From: Anatilimnocola floriformis
GTDB lineage: Bacteria > Planctomycetota > Planctomycetia > Pirellulales > Pirellulaceae
DNA length: 64,000 nucleotides
Reading direction: 5' to 3'
Assembly (NCBI RefSeq): GCF_024256385.1
Contig: NZ_JAMLFW010000001.1
Coordinates: 2,790,001-2,854,000 of the forward strand
The stretch's first letter is position 1. Every line of letters begins with the position of its first letter. This document shows, piece by piece, positions 9,601-18,630 of the stretch. The notes under the pieces are model-generated. The model saw nothing but the letters and a program-made list of their open reading frames with translations. It made no database searches and had not been told where the DNA came from. The position numbers and the translations under genes were made by a program.

Positions 9601-12600
9601 CTGGCCTAGCAATTTTGGGGCGGCGCTCAACACGACCGTTACGCCGCCGAACCAGGCCGCCAGTCCGACGAATGCCAGCGCCACGCTGTATGACTTTGGC
9701 GACAGCGGCGCATCGACGGCAGCCAACGGTCACGGCTCGATGCAGATCCATAACTACGATCTCGACGGCGCAGGTCCGTTGACGGCCGGTCAGACCATTA
9801 TGTCGGTCACGCACTTCAATACGGGAACTGCGGGCCAAGGAAGCATCGGCATTGGCAACAACCCGACTGGCAACCCGGATTACACGTTCACGGAAAACGT
9901 TTCCAGTTACACGATCAAAAACCTCGTCGTACTCGCCCGGCAGACAACTCCCACGGTCTTCAACGCCGATAACAGCGTCATCAAACAAGGAAGCGGCACG
10001 CTGACCCTGGCCGGGGCCAATACCTACAACGGCAGCACGACGGTGAAGGGCGGCGTGATGCTGTTAAGCGGCGCTACGGCGGCGCTGGGCGACGGCACGG
10101 CGGGAACTTTTGTGGAGTCCGACAGCACTCTCGCACTTGCGGGCGGCGTGAACATTGCCAACGAAGCCCTGCGCCTCGACGGCGTGGGAGCACTCGGCCA
10201 ATCGGGTGCGCTCGTCAATGTGAGCGGCAACAACACGATTGCCGCCACGAGCCCGATTACGGCCCGGCCGATCAATCTTGGTCAAGTTCGGCTGGCTTCG
10301 CTGGCTGGCACGTTGACGGTCGACGCGGCGATTAATCTCAACTCTTCCAAGCTCAGCGCTGATGGCGCTGGCAACATCGTTCTGAACGGTGTGATCTCTG
10401 GCGCTGGCGCGAATGTCGGCACGGCTTTACCGGCAGGCGTTTCGGGCGTTTACGCCAATGTGCCGGAAGCCAGCGCGTACTCGCTGGAGTATGAATTGGA
10501 TATTCCCGCCACGGCGAACTTCAACACCGTCGCGCCGACCTACACGGTCGACAATTCCGCCGCCATCACGTCGAGCTACGACCGGATGGGCTACTACGTC
10601 GAATTGCAAACCGCCACCGGCGCGCTGCAATACGTGTTTGTGTCGATGGACACCTTCCAAGCCGACGACACGCTGATCAACATTCCGAACTCCGCGGCCA
10701 AGATTGCCCAGCTGTTCGTCAACAACATGAACGTCGTCTCGAACGTCTCAGGCGTTTACAACGGCGTGGGGCTTGCGACGGGCAATGTCGAATTCTGGCC
10801 CAACGACTATGGCGCTGCCAATGCGAACAGCGTTCCCAATGCGAACGCCGGCAACCTGGATTTCGGCGATACGCGCTCGGCCGGCGGCAACCACGGCTCG
10901 ATGCAGATTCACAACTTCGATGTCGATGGCGTGGGGACGGGAACTGCTGGCCAAACGATCTTTGCCTACAACAATTGGGGCGCTGGTGGCACGGGCGGCG
11001 CGCTCGGCATCGGTAATGACCCCAATACTGGTCGTGGCAACTACAACCCGGACTGGACTTTTGCGGCCAATGTCGGAACGTACACGATCAAGCGGATGGC
11101 CGTACTGGTGAAGGAGACGACACCGACCTTCCGCCAGACCGACAATAGCTTCGTCAAATTGGGAACCGGCACCGTCACGTTCGGCGGCGCGAATACCTAC
11201 AACGGAACGACCACGGTCAACAGCGGTACGCTGTTGCTCAGCGGAGCCACGGCTGCGCTCGGATCGAATGCCGCGGGCACGTTCGTGGAAAATGGCGCCA
11301 CGCTGGCCGTGCAAGGCGGCGTGAATATCAACGGCGAAACGTTGCGACTCGACGGCGTCGGCGCTGCGGGTCAGCTTGGCGCACTCGTCAACGTCAGTGG
11401 CAACAACACGCTCACCGCGACCAGCCCGATCACTGCTCGCCCTGTCAGCCTGGGCGAACTGCGCCTCGCTTCGTTGGCCGGCACGCTCACGGTCGGCGGC
11501 ACGATCAATCTCAATTCGTCGCGCTTGTCAGCCGATGGCGCTGGCAACATCGTTTTGAACGGTGTGATCTCGGGTACTGGGGCCGATGTTGGTGTAGCGC
11601 CGACAGCGGGTGTCAGCTCGATTTTCTCCGACGTTCCCGAAGCCAGCCGTTATACGCTCGCGCTCGAGAGTGGTAACTTGCCGTCGAGTGTGAATGGCGC
11701 CGTAGCGTTTCCCTACACGCTGAATAACACGGCCTCGATTGGTGCGTTCGATCGCATCGGCTACTACTTGGAACTGCAAGGCGGAACGTTTGCGCCGACG
11801 CGGCAGTATGTGTTTGTGACGATGGATGCCTTCACCAGCAACCTCGGCCTGATCGGCATTCCGAACGGCCCGTCGCTATGGATGTTCCAGCAGTACGTCA
11901 GCAACATGAACGTTACTTCCAACGTAGCGGGCGTGGTAAATGGCACGAGCATCAACACCGGCAACATCGAGTTCTGGCCCAGCAGCTACAGCCAAGGAAA
12001 CACGCTCGGCGTTCCCAATGCCAGCAGCGCGGCGACCGAACAGGCCTTCGATTTCGGCGATGGCGGATCAAACACGACTCTTGGTTACGGCTCGTTCCAG
12101 ATTCACAACTATGATCTCGACGGCGCCGGGCCGCTGACTGCCGGTCAAACCATTCTCGCTTACAACGACTGGCGCAACGCGACGCCCGATGCGGGCATCG
12201 GCAACAACCCGAGCACTCGCGGCACGGACTACACCTTCCAAGCCAATCTCGCGTCATACACCACGATCAAGCGTTTGGCCGTGCTCGTGCGCGAGACCAA
12301 TGGCCCGAGCTACCGGCAAACGAATAACGCCCTGACGAAGCTCGGCAGCGGTTCGCTTACGCTTGGTGCAACTAACACCTACAACGGCGCGACGACCGTA
12401 ACCGGCGGCACGCTGGTGGTGAATGGCTCGATTGTCACGAGCCCCTCGGTGACCGTGCAAACCGGCGCGACCATTTCGGGTTCGGGCACCACCAGTCCGC
12501 TGACTGTGAATGCCGGCGGTACCGAAGCTCCGGGCACGCCGATCGGCAAGCTAACGACGACGGGCAACTATGTCGAGAACGGCGCGCTGGCGATTCAGAT

Positions 12601-15600
12601 TGGTTCGCCCTCGGGTAGCGTGGCTGGCACCGATTACGACCAGGTGGCCATTCTCGGCAACGGCAGCGTGACGATCGGCGCGGCGGCGACGTTGGCCGTG
12701 ACTTACACCGGCGCAGCGGGAACGTTCGCGCCGACGCCAGGTCAGGTTTATGTGATCATCAATAACGACGGCAATGTTGCTGGCGACACGACCGGGACGT
12801 TTGTGGGACTCGCCGAGGGCGCCACCGTCATGGTCGACGGCAAAGCTATGACGCTGCAATATCACGGCGGCGATGGCAATGATGTGGTCCTTGTCGCGCC
12901 GGCAGCTTCGGCCCTGTATGTGAATAATCAATTCACGGGGAGCGGCACCGTCGATGGCGACGCCGAAACCCCTGGCATGCAAGCAGCCGTGATCGGCACG
13001 AGCGCCTTCGCGAGCATTCAGGCAGCCCTCACTGCCAATCCCGGCTACAGCGGCGTGATCATCGTGAACGGTGGCGATTACTCGGCGACCACGGCTTCGC
13101 TGGCCGGTGGTGGCGATGTCGAATTGCGTCTGGTGCAGGATCTGGCCAACAACGAACTCAACGTGACGCTGGGCGCGCTGACCGGCAGTGCGGGTGATCA
13201 GATTGTGACGCGGTTCTTTAACTCGGCAAATGCGAACCTGATTGTCACGAGTGGTTCGTTCCCGGGGGTGATCAGCGGCACGGGGAATGTGGTGAAGAGC
13301 GGCACCGGCGCGGTGACGCTCAGCGGCACGAATACGTTCAGCGGTTTGACCGACGTGCAGGCCGGGACGCTGCAGATTTCGAATGCGAGCGCGCTCGGTA
13401 CGACGGCGGGGGCGACGCAGGTGGCGAGTAATGCGCAGTTGCAACTCAATGCCGTGACGGTGACGGGCGAGACGATCACGATCAATGGTACGGGTGGCAC
13501 GAACAGTCAGGGCGCGCTGCACGGCTTTGCGGGCTCGAGCACTTGGGCTGGCCCGGTGATCGTCGGCAACGCGGCGACCAACAATCGCGTGGGCGCGGCG
13601 AACACCGCGACGCTGACGTTGAGTGGTGCGATCAGCGGTGGACAAGCCGGCGCGATGGGTGGTCTGACGGTGCGCAGCGACACGACGGGTGTCGTCGTGG
13701 TCAGCGGCGGCGCGAACACGTATCTCGGCGATACGACGGTGGTGGTTGGTACGCTGCGACTTGCCGGTGGCGCCGATCGGTTGCCGGTGGGAACGAAGCT
13801 GGCCCTTGGCAACAACGCGAGTGTTTCGCCGGCGATTGTCGATCTCAACGGTCAGAATCAAACGGTGGCCGGGTTGTACTCGGTGACGGGTGCGAACGTG
13901 ACGATGCAGGTTACGAGCACGCTGGCGGCGACGCTGACGGTGAACCTGGCGAGCGGCACCGACATCTACACGGGCGTGATCAGCGGCGCGGTGAGCTTGA
14001 CGAAGAGTGGCGCGGGAACGCTGTCGCTGGCTGGCGCCACGGCGAACACGCAGACGGGCACCACGACGGTTTCGGCCGGCGTGCTGAATCTGAACAAGAC
14101 GGCGGGCGTGAATGCGATTCCGGGTCAGCTCGATATCAACGGCGGCGCGGTGACGTTTAGTGCGAACAATCAGATCGCCGATACGGCGAGTGTGAATGTG
14201 AGTGGCGCGGCGAGCGTGTTCAACGGCACGTCGTTCAACACCGGCACGCTGCCGAATATTCAAGAGACGTTTGCCAACCTGACGATGACCGGCGGTTCGT
14301 TCTCGACCGGCGCGAATTCGAATTGGAACATCACCGGCACCGGCACGTTCACCGGCGGCGCGGGGAACACGATCTTCCTCGCCAACAGCAGCACGACGAT
14401 TGCGTTCGGCAACCTGGTGCTGACGAACATGAACGCTTCGCCCGGTTCGACGCCGCAGGCGAACAACAGCTTTGCGATCTACGGCGCGAGCCCGACGATC
14501 GGCACCGCTACTGTTGGTTCGCTCACGCTGAACGACAGCGTGCTCAACCTGCGAAAGAGCCTCACGGCGGGCGATGCTGGTTCGCGACTCGTGCTCAACG
14601 GCAACGTGACGTCGACCGGTACGTCGTCAATCATTGTCGAAACGGTCAGCGGTACGATCGGCGCGAGCAACGTCGAACTGAGCGGCACTGCCGGCGCGGC
14701 GAATCGTTCGTTCAATGTCACGGGGACACTGACCGTGAGCGCGCCGATTGTGAATGGGGCGGCGACTCCGGGTTCGCTGACGAAGACCGGCGCGGGAACG
14801 CTGGTGCTGAGCGGCGTGAATACTTATACCGGGACGACGAATGCCAATGGTGGTGTGTTGCAACTCAGCGGTGGCGCGGCGGTGCTCGATACTGCCGGTG
14901 TGGTGAATGTTGGGCTCGGCGGCACGGTGCAACTGCTCGCGAATGAAACGGTGTCGAGCTTTGCGGGTGCGGGTGATAACGTTGGCACGAATGATTCGAC
15001 GCTGGCGCTTGGGGCGTTCACGCTGACGACGACGGCCGGCGCGGCCATTGCCAATGTGACTACGAGTGGTGGTTCGATTGTAGCCGGCACGAGCATCACG
15101 GATGCGGATGATGATAATAATGTGACGGGCACGAGCATCGTGCTGCAAGCTGCAACCGGTGTGGGCACGAGCGCGGATCCGATTGAGACGACGCTGGCGA
15201 ATCTTGAAGCGAGCGGCGGCAGCGGTGGGGTATTTTTGGCGAACACTGGCAACTTGATCATCGGTGGCGTGAGCGCGCTGGTGGGTGTGAGCGCGACGGC
15301 CAGCGATGTGAACGTGAGTGCGACCGGCAGTCTGACCGTGAATGAAACGGTGAGCACCACGACGAGCGGCAATGTGACGCTCTCGACCATCGATGCGGCG
15401 GGTGTGGGGCAAGACATTGTGCTGACGGCAGCCGTGAATGTGAATTCGGCTGGCGCGATCACGCTGAATGCGGGTGATAATGCGACGCTGAATGGCAATC
15501 TCGTGAGCGGCACGACTACGACGGTGAACATCGACGTCGGTGTTGCGGACGCCGGAGTCGGCGGTGTGTTCGCGCTGACGGGGACCATCACCGCGCCGAG

Positions 15601-18433
15601 TGGAGCCGTGCTCAACGGCAACGGCGACAACGATACGTTTAATCTCGCGCCGCAAGCGAACGCTGCGGTGACGGTCAATGGTCTCGCGCCGCACATGACG
15701 CTGACCGGCGACGTGCTCAATCTCGATCTGACGGCGACGACGAGCCGACAGCTGACGCTCGGCAGCATCGGCAGCGGCGTGTGGACTCTCAACAGTCCGC
15801 TGAAGAGTGTGACGTACACGAGCATCGAAGAGATGAACGCCAACGCGCCGTTCCATCTGTCGCTCGATGCGAATCTCTCGGCTTTCGGCAACACGGGCGT
15901 GCCCGACTTGATCACGCTGCGGCGCAGCGGTGCGAATCTGGTGGTCGAACGGACCGGTTCGGCAGCAGTGCCGGACAACGACGACGTCGGTGTGATCTTC
16001 CAAGGAGCCAGCGCGCAGATTCAGTCGTTTACTTATCTCGGCTCGAGCGACGATGACACGCTGACGATCAGCGACGTCGGCGGTTTGCCGACGTTCGCCG
16101 GCAGCGCGCCGAGCATTCCTGATAACTTGAATCTCGCCGGGGTCGGCTCGGTGTTGCTCGATGGCAACGGCGGTGCTGATAAGTTGCTCTTCAACTTGAC
16201 CGGCGCGAATGCGGCTCTGTCGTACGCGATCGGCAACGGCACCGGCGCTGCCGGCAACGAAGGCGAAGTGCTGGTTGCTTCCGGCGCGGCTTCGCTGCAG
16301 GCCTACTTCGTGCGGACGGAATCTGCCGAGCGGACCGGCACCGGCGCGACTCCCGGCGCGCTGCAGATCATCGGCGATTCGGCCGCGAATGTGTTCGGCA
16401 TCAACGGCAGCGGCGCGAACACGATCGTGAGCGCCACCGGCTACACGCCGCTCACGTTCAGCGGCAATAACTTCGGTTCGATTGCGATCGATGCCCTCGC
16501 GAATGCCGACACGATTGACCTCGCGAGCTTCGGCAGCGGTCAGACGAACAACCCGAGTGTGACTCTCATCGGCAACACGGGCAACGATACGATTCGCGTC
16601 TTCAGCACGAGCGGCAACACGGGCACGGTCACGCTGCTCGGCGGCACGGGCAACGATTCGTTCGTGCTGCAGAGCGCCGCGGGCGGACCGGATGACGACA
16701 TCGTCGGGCCGGTCATCGTCGATGGCACCGATGGATCGCTCGCCGCGAACAACGACACGCTGACGATCATCGATACTGCCGACGCGACGGGCGACACGGT
16801 GTTCATCAACGCGGTGAATCCAACCGCATCGGCTGATTATCGCGTCGAAGGTGTGAACGCAGCCGCTGGCGACGATGTGATCTTCCGCAACATCGACACG
16901 CTGAATTACACGGGCACGACCGGCAACGACACGATCGACGCCCAGTTCGTGAACACTTCGCCCGCGCACGATCTGTCGATCGTGTCGCTCAGCGGTTGGC
17001 TTGGCGCCGATCAGTTCCTGCTGTTCACTTCCGATCAACAAGGTGGCACCGGCCCCGCGCCGACCGCGACGGCGAGCAGCGTTTCGACGATCGCGCTCTA
17101 CGGCGACGCGCCGGGGAATCCGAACCCGGGCGACGGCAACGATGTGTTCGGTGCGACCGCGCCGGGCATCGTCGGCACCGGCTCTGGCAACGCGGGACTC
17201 ACGGTTGCCGACAGCGTGCGCGGCATTCGTCCGAGCGCGAGCACGGCGATCACGATCGACGGCGGTCAACCGACCGCGCCGATCGGCACCATCGGCGACA
17301 GCGTCGGCGACGTGCTCAATCTCGATCTCAGCGGCGTGCCGCTCGGTTCGTCGTTCGTGCTCGCAACCCTCTCGGGCGTGATCGCGAGCCCCGGTCTCCA
17401 GCCGCTGAATTACACGCAGATCGAAGATCTCAACTTCATCACCAATCATCAGCTGCTCAACCTGCAACTCGGCGATACGCTGGTCCGCGGCTCGAGTGGG
17501 CCCGACACGATTATCTTCTCGCTGAACCCGTCGCCGACGCAGCCGAACGGCGTGCGCGTCCGTTTGAACACGACGTTCGTCGACTTCCCGATGAACGGCA
17601 AAACGCTGACGTACGCCGGCGATGCGAACGACTATGTGACGCACTCGAACGTCACCTTCCCGATGGAAATCCACGGCGAAAATGGCGACGATTACATCTC
17701 GGGCGGCATGGGGAACGACTTCATCGTCGGCGGCCTCGGTAACGATCAGATCAACGCCAGCGGCGGCGACAACATCGTCATCGGCGATGAAGAACTCACC
17801 GGCACGTTGCCCCTCGCGCAAGATTCCGCAATCGGCGGCAACGACATTCTCAGCGCGCTCGGCGGCAACGATGTCTTCTACGGTGGCGGCGGCAACGACC
17901 AGGTGAGCGCCGGCGGCGGCAACGATTATGTCTACGGCGGCGAGGGTGACGACACTGTCGACGGCAGCACCGGCGACGACCGCCTCTACGGCGGTGGCGG
18001 CAACGACATACTGAGCGGCGCGGTCGGCAACGACTTGCTCAGCGGCGGCGAAGGGAACGACCTGCTGCTCGGCGGCGACGGCAACGACGTGCTGATCGGC
18101 GGCGGCGGCGCCGACAACATGAACGGCAACGCCGGCGACGACCTCTTGATCAGCGGCCGCCTCGCCAACGAATCGAGCAGCTGGACCAGCCAAGCCGTGA
18201 ACGCAACCTTCGGCGCCGCGCTCTACAGCCGTTCCACCGACAACGACGCCGCGCTGCTGATCCTGCTCAATCAGTGGTCATCGACCAACGACCGCAGCTC
18301 ACTCGCCGCGATCACCAGCGACGCGATCTTCGACCAGGTCTGGGGCTACACCGGCAACGACGACTTCAGCGTCTCGGCAGGAGAAGCCCAAGACTTCAAC
18401 GCCAACGGCATGGGCAGCGATGAGTTGTTTTAA
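6626..18433 (+). CDS. Giant secreted autotransporter-repeat / RTX calcium-binding protein (about 3,935 aa)
   Basis: Predicted cell-surface or extracellular adhesin-like protein. The N-terminus is basic (MFRRFLTQRNKR) and carries a LEPR-XLL-like motif (FLEALESRVVLHG, about residues 31-43), typical of planctomycete secreted giants. From about residue 350 come many autotransporter-associated beta-strand repeats (pattern KxGxGTxxLSGxNTYTGxTxVxxGTL). Residues about 730-1916 hold three tandem copies of a unit of about 395 residues, each with a domain marked by IEFWP, DFGD, HGSMQIHN and IGIGN. More beta repeats follow, then about nine RTX nonapeptides (GGxGNDxLxGG) at about residues 3683-3845, which bind Ca2+ in this family. 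The tail (residues about 3850-3935) resembles the end of the RTX gene at 63528. The start is uncertain: TTG at 6575, ATG at 6626 or ATG at 6647. No beta-barrel translocator or sortase signal is seen. Confidence 0.9.
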   Translation: MLSRTRAMFRRFLTQRNKRSSQAPSARRRAFLEALESRVVLHGDDGPQWFDNPTAEVNGLGLVINAASSPIYNNKLSITNDLEGNVIITDELVPFTSTNIPGAELSDDNHQLKVPQAVIFANAIYVIGGNGDDTLTVDFSQGNPILPGGLFFQGGLQNSTNPGDQIVLQNGTVDSVDYTFVNENDGAIAVDGRNINYTGLEPVVDNLSAATRSFTFTGAAETVTISDNIAGDGMTRIDSTLGESVDFTAPTTSLTVITNGGDTVNVNSFDAAFNTPLISLEGTTSTNTYNLGTGNVIPDATNLNLAGNAALVLNAANGETIGALSSTNTTPTIALTTAGQALTLGNATSTAFTGVISGAGNIIKQGAGTQTLSGVNTFTGNTTINAGAIAVAADAGLGAAPGAVVANAIVLNGGTLTTTAGFTLNANRGITLSGTGGTANVTGGLTYNGTITGAFPFTKTGAGDLIFSTAAIVHGFSTLTINNGRLFYVSQNNVGSAAIPILIQNGGILDLQTNASTIGNPITVQSGGGINGRAALTLTGVVTLPTTGTVIFNRDDGATTTIVMNNAANAVAMTGALTIQVGNINATVGTVTMNHLISGGFGLNKTGTAAVLLSNANTYTGVTSIQAGTIIAGNATALGTTAGNTVITADASLDVRANIGTEGISIIGAGVGRTGALVTGAGSTGTVGGTVAMTGPTSIGGAGTLNIDGVISGGFGVTRVGAGNTVLTATNTYTGVTNVKAGTLTLSGAAATLGTAAAGTIVDNGAALALQGGVTVAGESLSLTGTGPGPGALQGALINVSGNNSIAASSPITADDVSLGELRFYSQANTLTVDAPINLRYSKLTVAGPGNTTINGVISGVGTSGTGVPVENAATNTQLFNLVPEASSYSLIYELPISNALDYDVSLPYSINNNVAFTAPFDRIGYYLELYSGGTGPSYVFVTMDAFTTNDAQIGVPNGGWMFQLPVANMNVTSNVAGVVNGTNIATGNIEFWPSNFGAALNTTVTPPNQAASPTNASATLYDFGDSGASTAANGHGSMQIHNYDLDGAGPLTAGQTIMSVTHFNTGTAGQGSIGIGNNPTGNPDYTFTENVSSYTIKNLVVLARQTTPTVFNADNSVIKQGSGTLTLAGANTYNGSTTVKGGVMLLSGATAALGDGTAGTFVESDSTLALAGGVNIANEALRLDGVGALGQSGALVNVSGNNTIAATSPITARPINLGQVRLASLAGTLTVDAAINLNSSKLSADGAGNIVLNGVISGAGANVGTALPAGVSGVYANVPEASAYSLEYELDIPATANFNTVAPTYTVDNSAAITSSYDRMGYYVELQTATGALQYVFVSMDTFQADDTLINIPNSAAKIAQLFVNNMNVVSNVSGVYNGVGLATGNVEFWPNDYGAANANSVPNANAGNLDFGDTRSAGGNHGSMQIHNFDVDGVGTGTAGQTIFAYNNWGAGGTGGALGIGNDPNTGRGNYNPDWTFAANVGTYTIKRMAVLVKETTPTFRQTDNSFVKLGTGTVTFGGANTYNGTTTVNSGTLLLSGATAALGSNAAGTFVENGATLAVQGGVNINGETLRLDGVGAAGQLGALVNVSGNNTLTATSPITARPVSLGELRLASLAGTLTVGGTINLNSSRLSADGAGNIVLNGVISGTGADVGVAPTAGVSSIFSDVPEASRYTLALESGNLPSSVNGAVAFPYTLNNTASIGAFDRIGYYLELQGGTFAPTRQYVFVTMDAFTSNLGLIGIPNGPSLWMFQQYVSNMNVTSNVAGVVNGTSINTGNIEFWPSSYSQGNTLGVPNASSAATEQAFDFGDGGSNTTLGYGSFQIHNYDLDGAGPLTAGQTILAYNDWRNATPDAGIGNNPSTRGTDYTFQANLASYTTIKRLAVLVRETNGPSYRQTNNALTKLGSGSLTLGATNTYNGATTVTGGTLVVNGSIVTSPSVTVQTGATISGSGTTSPLTVNAGGTEAPGTPIGKLTTTGNYVENGALAIQIGSPSGSVAGTDYDQVAILGNGSVTIGAAATLAVTYTGAAGTFAPTPGQVYVIINNDGNVAGDTTGTFVGLAEGATVMVDGKAMTLQYHGGDGNDVVLVAPAASALYVNNQFTGSGTVDGDAETPGMQAAVIGTSAFASIQAALTANPGYSGVIIVNGGDYSATTASLAGGGDVELRLVQDLANNELNVTLGALTGSAGDQIVTRFFNSANANLIVTSGSFPGVISGTGNVVKSGTGAVTLSGTNTFSGLTDVQAGTLQISNASALGTTAGATQVASNAQLQLNAVTVTGETITINGTGGTNSQGALHGFAGSSTWAGPVIVGNAATNNRVGAANTATLTLSGAISGGQAGAMGGLTVRSDTTGVVVVSGGANTYLGDTTVVVGTLRLAGGADRLPVGTKLALGNNASVSPAIVDLNGQNQTVAGLYSVTGANVTMQVTSTLAATLTVNLASGTDIYTGVISGAVSLTKSGAGTLSLAGATANTQTGTTTVSAGVLNLNKTAGVNAIPGQLDINGGAVTFSANNQIADTASVNVSGAASVFNGTSFNTGTLPNIQETFANLTMTGGSFSTGANSNWNITGTGTFTGGAGNTIFLANSSTTIAFGNLVLTNMNASPGSTPQANNSFAIYGASPTIGTATVGSLTLNDSVLNLRKSLTAGDAGSRLVLNGNVTSTGTSSIIVETVSGTIGASNVELSGTAGAANRSFNVTGTLTVSAPIVNGAATPGSLTKTGAGTLVLSGVNTYTGTTNANGGVLQLSGGAAVLDTAGVVNVGLGGTVQLLANETVSSFAGAGDNVGTNDSTLALGAFTLTTTAGAAIANVTTSGGSIVAGTSITDADDDNNVTGTSIVLQAATGVGTSADPIETTLANLEASGGSGGVFLANTGNLIIGGVSALVGVSATASDVNVSATGSLTVNETVSTTTSGNVTLSTIDAAGVGQDIVLTAAVNVNSAGAITLNAGDNATLNGNLVSGTTTTVNIDVGVADAGVGGVFALTGTITAPSGAVLNGNGDNDTFNLAPQANAAVTVNGLAPHMTLTGDVLNLDLTATTSRQLTLGSIGSGVWTLNSPLKSVTYTSIEEMNANAPFHLSLDANLSAFGNTGVPDLITLRRSGANLVVERTGSAAVPDNDDVGVIFQGASAQIQSFTYLGSSDDDTLTISDVGGLPTFAGSAPSIPDNLNLAGVGSVLLDGNGGADKLLFNLTGANAALSYAIGNGTGAAGNEGEVLVASGAASLQAYFVRTESAERTGTGATPGALQIIGDSAANVFGINGSGANTIVSATGYTPLTFSGNNFGSIAIDALANADTIDLASFGSGQTNNPSVTLIGNTGNDTIRVFSTSGNTGTVTLLGGTGNDSFVLQSAAGGPDDDIVGPVIVDGTDGSLAANNDTLTIIDTADATGDTVFINAVNPTASADYRVEGVNAAAGDDVIFRNIDTLNYTGTTGNDTIDAQFVNTSPAHDLSIVSLSGWLGADQFLLFTSDQQGGTGPAPTATASSVSTIALYGDAPGNPNPGDGNDVFGATAPGIVGTGSGNAGLTVADSVRGIRPSASTAITIDGGQPTAPIGTIGDSVGDVLNLDLSGVPLGSSFVLATLSGVIASPGLQPLNYTQIEDLNFITNHQLLNLQLGDTLVRGSSGPDTIIFSLNPSPTQPNGVRVRLNTTFVDFPMNGKTLTYAGDANDYVTHSNVTFPMEIHGENGDDYISGGMGNDFIVGGLGNDQINASGGDNIVIGDEELTGTLPLAQDSAIGGNDILSALGGNDVFYGGGGNDQVSAGGGNDYVYGGEGDDTVDGSTGDDRLYGGGGNDILSGAVGNDLLSGGEGNDLLLGGDGNDVLIGGGGADNMNGNAGDDLLISGRLANESSSWTSQAVNATFGAALYSRSTDNDAALLILLNQWSSTNDRSSLAAITSDAIFDQVWGYTGNDDFSVSAGEAQDFNANGMGSDELF
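8815..12373 (+). repeat. Threefold tandem duplication inside the giant gene
   Basis: Three coding units of about 1,203, 1,179 and 1,177 bp begin at about 8815, 10018 and 11197. Each starts with an NTYxGxTxV beta repeat, continues through ALVNVSGNN, and ends with a domain of about 230 residues bearing YYLEL, IEFWP, DFGD and HGSMQIHN. A partial fourth start lies at about 12374. The copies have diverged but remain in register. Confidence 0.9.
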
Positions 18434-18488
18434 GCGATCGGTCGCTCTGAACCGCAAAGGCTGTTAGTAATTCAGCCCCTCTCCCCAA

Positions 18489-18516
18489 CCCTCTCCCCGG
18501 AGTACCGAGGAGAGGG
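18489..18516. repeat. Stem-loop downstream of the giant gene, REP-like
   Basis: CCCTCTCC pairs with GGAGAGGG across a 12-nt loop, 56 bp after the giant gene stop. The flanking text (CCCCTCTCCCCAACCC) resembles a dispersed intergenic repeat seen in several planctomycete genomes. There is no T-run, so it is a weak terminator at best. The rest of 18434-18630 shows nothing else. Confidence 0.5.
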
Positions 18517-18630
18517 AGTTAGGAAATCGAATATTTTCAAAATTTCCGCGCAAAACTTCTCCTGAAAGAGGCTCCAGATCCCCAGGTGGCTGCATGAACG
18601 CGGCTGCCGCACCATCAATGGGGATGCCTC

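Noticed and set aside
12551-14263. Second long antisense frame under the giant gene
   Set aside because: Same cause as the other antisense frame; composition dominated by Arg, His and Ala.
14627-18193. Long antisense frame under the giant gene
   Set aside because: Very long open antisense frames are expected opposite GC-rich Gly/Asn/Ala repeats; the Arg/His/Ala-rich translation has no protein-like order.
6626-18433. Type V autotransporter
   Set aside because: The beta-strand repeats are of the autotransporter-associated kind, but no C-terminal 12-strand barrel domain is present; the protein ends in RTX repeats and a short tail.
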